From Albidovulum denitrificans (lineage in GTDB: Bacteria; Pseudomonadota; Alphaproteobacteria; Rhodobacterales; Rhodobacteraceae): a stretch of 64,000 nt of DNA. This document shows positions 60,856-64,000 of this stretch, in pieces (positions within the stretch are counted from its first letter, which is position 1; every line of letters starts with the position of its first letter). The notes under the pieces were generated by a model that was not told the origin of the DNA, ran no database searches, and worked only from the letters and a program-made list of their open reading frames with translations. The position numbers and the translations under genes are program-made. The stretch is taken from assembly GCF_002973535.1 (NCBI RefSeq), contig NZ_PVEP01000001.1, forward strand, positions 992,001 through 1,056,000, in the 5' to 3' direction.

Positions 60856-61234
60856 GTGAGATAGATTTATGGAAGTTCAAGCGGTTATTCGGACGGATAA
60901 CGAAACGCCGATTCGAATCCCGAACAACCACCGCTTTCCGTGGCGCCACCGTGGAATCGGACCGCGCGACCATCGGGACCGCAACGACGCCAGACCCAGG
61001 CAAGACCCCATGCGGGCGCCCGACACGGACCCTATATTTTCCTGATTTCACAGACATATCGCCGGACTCCCCCACCCGCGATCTTCGCTGTCCCGCAGCA
61101 TCCCACCCCGCCGCCACAACCCTTTCCCAAGGCACCGCGCCCAAACCGGGGCGCACCGGGGATAAGACCGGCAGCATCAGAGCCTTGCCCAAGTGTAGCT
61201 GAAATAATTTACTGTGTCAGAAAAAAAATACATG

Positions 61235-61252
61235 CATAGCGTGATAACTATG
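61235..61252. promoter_or_regulatory. Candidate operator in front of the plus-strand kinase
   Basis: CATAG (61235-61239) and CTATG (61248-61252) separated by 8 nt, in a markedly AT-rich stretch 140-155 nt before the kinase start. A DeoR-type repressor is encoded in the same locus. Confidence 0.35.
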
Positions 61253-61347
61253 TTATGAATATATCGCGACCCCGGAGGGGGAGTCTGCTAAGCGCGACAC
61301 AGGGGCCGCGCGGAATGCGGCGCCGGAATTCGCGACGGAGGTCTTCA

Positions 61348-61404
61348 ATGAACGGCAGGTCGGGCGCGCAGCCACGATGGACGGGACATGATGGCGGGAA
61401 CTGA
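61348..61404 (+). CDS. Possible 18-residue leader peptide overlapping the kinase start
   Basis: ATG at 61348 has GGAGG 6 nt upstream, better than the kinase start itself, and opens an 18-codon frame (MNGRSGAQPRWTGHDGGN) that ends at 61404, 14 nt inside the kinase gene and in another frame. Such overlap suggests translational coupling. There is no protein-level support for the peptide. Confidence 0.3.
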   Translation: MNGRSGAQPRWTGHDGGN

Positions 61405-62959
61405 TATCCTCATCGGGATCGACGCGGGGACCTCGGTCATCAAGGCCGTGGCCTTCGATCTTTCCGGTCGACAGATCGCCGTCTCGGCCGTCACCAACCG
61501 TTATCGCGCCGCCGGGGATGGCGCGGTCACGCAATCGCTGGCCGACACATGGGCGGACTGCGCCGCCGCCCTGCGCGGCCTTGGCGACAGGATCGACGGT
61601 CTGGCAACCCGCACGGCGGCCATCGCCGTCACGGCGCAGGGCGACGGCACCTGGCTGGTCGGGCGGGATAACGCGCCGGTCGCCGATGCCTGGCTCTGGC
61701 TTGACGCGCGCGCCGCCCCCACAGTCGCCCGCCTTGCCGCAAAGGGCGCCAACCGCGCCCGGTTCGAGGCGACCGGCACCGGGCTGAACACCTGCCAGCA
61801 AGGCAGCCAGATGGCGCATATGGACACCCATGACAGCGGCCTTCTGGACCGCGCCGAAGTGGCACTGCACTGCAAGGACTGGCTTTACCTCAACCTCACC
61901 GGCCTTCGCGCGACCGATCCGTCCGAGGCGAGCTTTACCTTCGGCAATTTCCGCACCCGCGCCTATGACGACGCGGTGATCGACGCGCTCGGCCTGACCC
62001 ATCGCCGCGCCCTGCTGCCGGACATCCTCGACGGGACCGAGACGACCTGCCCCCTGACCGCCGATGCCGCCGCCGTCACCGGCCTGCGCCCCGGCACGCC
62101 GGTCAGCCTTGGCTATGTCGATATGGTGATGACCGCGCTCGGCGCCGGGGTTTACGGCGGCACCGGCGATGTCGCCTGCTCCACCGTCGGCTCCACCGGC
62201 GTCCATATGCGCGCCGTGCGCTGGCAGGACGTGCATCTAAACGACGAAGGCACCGGCTATGTCATCGCCCTGCCGATCCCCGGCATCGTCACGCAGGTGC
62301 AGACCAACATGGCCGCCACGCTGAACATCGACTGGGTGCTGGGCCTTGCCGCCGACGCGCTGCGCGATTTCGGCCATGAGGTGACGCAGAAGGACCTTGT
62401 CGCCCGGATCGAAAGCTGGCTGATCCAGAGCCGTCCGGGCCAGATCGCCTATCACCCCTATATCTCCGAGGCGGGCGAACGCGGCCCCTTCGTCAACGCC
62501 GAAGCCCGCGCGGGCTTTACCGGCCTGTCGCTGGCGCATCGCTACCCGGACATGGTCCGCGCGGTGGCGGAAGGCCTTGGTATGGCGATGCGCGATTGCT
62601 ACGCCGCGATGGGACACCTGCCGGGCGAATTGCGCCTGACCGGTGGCGCGGCGCGGTCAAAAGGCCTGCGCGCCATCCTGTCGGCCGCGATCCACGCGCC
62701 CGTGCGTGTCTCGGCGCGGGAAGAGGCAGGGGCGGCGGGCGCCGCGATGATGGCCGCCGTCGCCATCGGCGCCTATCCCGACATGACATCCTGCATCGCC
62801 GAATGGGTGACCCCGCTGCTGGGCAAGGCCGAGGCGCCCGACCCCGCGCTGGTCGCCGCCTATGACCGGCTTTTCCCCGCCTTCAGCGCCGCGCGGCGCG
62901 GCCTTGTCCCGGCATGGGACGCGCTGGCCGCCGCGCGGCAGCCCGTGAAAGGAGAGTAA
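61388..62959 (+). CDS. FGGY-family carbohydrate kinase, erythritol-kinase-like
   Basis: 523 aa. Phosphate loop 'ILIGIDAGTSVIKAVAFDLS', 'AVTAQGDGTWLVGRDNAPVA', 'WLWLDARAAPTVARLAAKGA', 'CQQGSQMAHMDTHDSGLLDR', catalytic Asp in 'SLGYVDMVMTALGAGVYGGT', and 'ELRLTGGAARSKGLRAILSA' with 'REEAGAAGAAMMAAVAIG'. From memory of the family, these blocks match EryA, the kinase that makes erythritol 4-phosphate in rhizobia and Brucella; other tetritols or pentitols are possible. Starts ATGATG; upstream Shine-Dalgarno is weak. It is followed at once by a GlpD-type gene (1-bp gap), as eryA is by eryB. Confidence 0.85.
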   Translation: MMAGTDILIGIDAGTSVIKAVAFDLSGRQIAVSAVTNRYRAAGDGAVTQSLADTWADCAAALRGLGDRIDGLATRTAAIAVTAQGDGTWLVGRDNAPVADAWLWLDARAAPTVARLAAKGANRARFEATGTGLNTCQQGSQMAHMDTHDSGLLDRAEVALHCKDWLYLNLTGLRATDPSEASFTFGNFRTRAYDDAVIDALGLTHRRALLPDILDGTETTCPLTADAAAVTGLRPGTPVSLGYVDMVMTALGAGVYGGTGDVACSTVGSTGVHMRAVRWQDVHLNDEGTGYVIALPIPGIVTQVQTNMAATLNIDWVLGLAADALRDFGHEVTQKDLVARIESWLIQSRPGQIAYHPYISEAGERGPFVNAEARAGFTGLSLAHRYPDMVRAVAEGLGMAMRDCYAAMGHLPGELRLTGGAARSKGLRAILSAAIHAPVRVSAREEAGAAGAAMMAAVAIGAYPDMTSCIAEWVTPLLGKAEAPDPALVAAYDRLFPAFSAARRGLVPAWDALAAARQPVKGE

Positions 62960-62960
62960 G

Positions 62961-64000
62961 ATGACGACCACCCCCGAACTGATCGACCTTTTCGTGATCG
63001 GCGGCGGCATCAACGGCGCCGGCATGGCCCGCGACGCGGCCGGGCGCGGCCTGTCGGTGGTGCTTTGCGAAAAGGACGATCTGGCCGAGGGGACGTCCTC
63101 CCGCTCTGGCAAGCTGGTCCATGGCGGGCTGCGCTATCTGGAATATTACGAGTTCCGCCTGGTGCGCGAGGCGCTGATCGAACGTGAGGTCCTGATGGCC
63201 TCGGCCCCGCATATCATCTGGCCGATGCGCTTCGTGCTGCCGCATTCGCCGCAGGACCGCCCGGCCTGGCTGGTACGGCTGGGTCTTTTTCTGTACGACC
63301 ACCTCGGCGGGCGCAAGAAGCTGCCCGGCACCCGCACGCTCGACCTGCGTCGGGACCCGGAAGGGACGCCGCTGCTGGATCAATACACGCGCGGCTTCGA
63401 ATATTCCGACTGCTGGGTCGATGATGCCCGCCTTGTCGTCCTGAACGCGCTCGACGCCGCCGAAAGGGGGGCAAAGGTTCTGACCCGCACCGCCGCAACC
63501 TCGGCCCGGCGCGAGGACGGCGCCTGGACGGTTGAGACGAAAAACGCCCTGACGGGCGAGACCCGGACCTTCCGCGCCCGCTGCCTTGTCAACTGCGCCG
63601 GGCCCTGGGTCATGGACGTGATCGGCCGGGTCGCCGGGTCGAACTCCCCCCGCAACGTGCGGCTGGTCAAGGGCAGCCATATCATCGTCCCGAAATTCTG
63701 GAACGGCGACAACGCCTACCTGGTGCAGAACCACGACAAGCGGGTGATCTTCATCAACCCCTATGAGGGGGACAAGGCGCTGATCGGCACCACCGACATC
63801 GCCTATGAGGGCCGGGCCGAGGACGTGGCGGCGGATGAGGCGGAAATCGACTACCTGATCGCCGCCGTGAACCGTTACTTCAAGGAAAAGCTGCGCCGTC
63901 GGGACGTGATTCACAGCTTCTCGGGCGTAAGGCCGCTGTTCGACGACGGTCAGGGCAACCCTTCGGCCGTGACGCGCGACTATGTCTTCGATCTTGACGA
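62961..64000 (+). CDS. glpD: Glycerol-3-phosphate dehydrogenase family (GlpD/EryB-like), 3' end missing
   Basis: 346 residues visible, running off the window (family about 500-530). ATG at 62961 with AGGAG 6-8 nt upstream. FAD loop 'LFVIGGGINGAGMARDAAGR', GlpD signature 'EGTSSRSGKLVHGGLRYLEY', then 'EFRLVREALIEREVLMASAP', 'RLVKGSHIIVPKFWNGDNAY', 'VIFINPYEGDKALIGTTDIA' and 'FSGVRPLFDDGQGNPSAVTR'. It is nearer to classical aerobic GlpD than the protein at 52141. Given the erythritol-kinase-like gene before it, the substrate may be a tetritol phosphate (EryB role) rather than glycerol 3-phosphate. Confidence 0.9.
   Translation, partial: MTTTPELIDLFVIGGGINGAGMARDAAGRGLSVVLCEKDDLAEGTSSRSGKLVHGGLRYLEYYEFRLVREALIEREVLMASAPHIIWPMRFVLPHSPQDRPAWLVRLGLFLYDHLGGRKKLPGTRTLDLRRDPEGTPLLDQYTRGFEYSDCWVDDARLVVLNALDAAERGAKVLTRTAATSARREDGAWTVETKNALTGETRTFRARCLVNCAGPWVMDVIGRVAGSNSPRNVRLVKGSHIIVPKFWNGDNAYLVQNHDKRVIFINPYEGDKALIGTTDIAYEGRAEDVAADEAEIDYLIAAVNRYFKEKLRRRDVIHSFSGVRPLFDDGQGNPSAVTRDYVFDLD

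Larger units (their letters stand above)
60649..61387. promoter_or_regulatory. Long divergent control region of the polyol locus
   Basis: 739 bp between the two arms of the locus. Two stretches are AT-rich: 60820-60900 and 61196-61265. The minus arm has a possible promoter (TTGACG at 60850-60855, GATACC at 60828-60833, 16-nt spacer). The plus arm has an inverted repeat CATAG-N8-CTATG (61235-61252) inside the second AT-rich stretch, with a purine-rich run (AGAAAAAAAATA) just before it. Open frames of 150-170 codons cross the middle on both strands but have no family resemblance. Confidence 0.5.

Noticed and set aside
60677-61202. Open frames of 150-171 codons on both strands of the polyol control region
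   Set aside because: No family resemblance, no good ribosome-binding site, and they traverse the AT-rich promoter-like patch; treated as non-coding.
1-64000. CRISPR arrays, tRNA or rRNA genes, transposases, integrases, toxin-antitoxin pairs, phage genes
   Set aside because: Looked for by reading and none was seen. The only repeats are the dispersed palindromes, the duplicated unit at 35053-35413 and the 42-bp pair at 29286/30116.

Overview
The window is about 66% GC, gene-dense, and reads as a chromosomal segment of a Rhodobacterales alphaproteobacterium (Rhodobacter/Paracoccus relatives). The lines of evidence are: a ScfR/PccR-type regulator with the propionyl-CoA carboxylase genes, the HdaA-polyphosphate kinase-exopolyphosphatase neighbourhood, a VPLPA-CTERM protein, an FnrL-type box, DUF6497 and DUF1127 proteins, and the GC-rich codon use throughout. 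I see no rRNA, tRNA, CRISPR array, phage module, transposase or integrase.

Layout. 1-5716, minus strand: a truncated LolC/E permease, a PQQ sugar dehydrogenase, a DUF2937 protein, proS, a membrane-anchored LuxR-type regulator, and a cytochrome b561/PepSY pair. 5932-11482, plus strand: an AI-2E-type permease, hdaA, ppk and ppx. 11490-14720, minus strand: a small secreted protein, an EEP-family nuclease-like protein, a DjlA-like J protein, a GNAT acetyltransferase and a VOC protein. 14842-18215: nhaA(+), then a dihaem cytochrome c peroxidase (-) behind an FNR-like site, and panE(-). 18242-32887 is the propionate region: methylmalonyl-CoA mutase, pccA and pccB on the minus strand with small lipoproteins between them, then a hydroxyproline-type racemase/dehydratase and the regulator pccR on the plus strand. 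TTTGCAAA motifs lie in front of both pccB and pccR. Inside this region an 830-bp unit carrying one unrecognised membrane protein sits between perfect 42-bp direct repeats.

32891-47358 holds YdcH, pabB with its aminotransferase class IV partner, yebC with a clear terminator, two convergent SLC13 permeases separated by a palindromic dispersed repeat, an EamA transporter, a TIGR00282 phosphoesterase, the VPLPA-CTERM protein, 5-formyl-THF cyclo-ligase, mgtE, and convergent guanine and 8-oxoguanine deaminase genes. 47470-52084 holds an inositol monophosphatase-family gene, an XRE regulator, a quinone oxidoreductase, a LysR regulator, a DUF1127 protein and a Bax-inhibitor-1 family protein.

52141-64000 is a polyol catabolic locus. 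A minus-strand operon (DUF2291 protein, ABC ATPase, permease, binding protein, DeoR regulator, FGGY kinase, GlpD-like dehydrogenase) is divergent from a second kinase/GlpD pair on the plus strand. The first plus-strand kinase resembles erythritol kinase. The control region between the two arms is about 740 bp. One transporter apparently feeds two parallel phosphorylate-then-oxidise modules.

The points most worth following are the repeat-flanked gene at 29286-30157, the duplicated kinase/dehydrogenase pairs, the predicted PccR operators, and the repeated GCAAAATGCAA motifs in front of the XRE regulator. I did not find a clear-cut new defence, mobile or toxin system.
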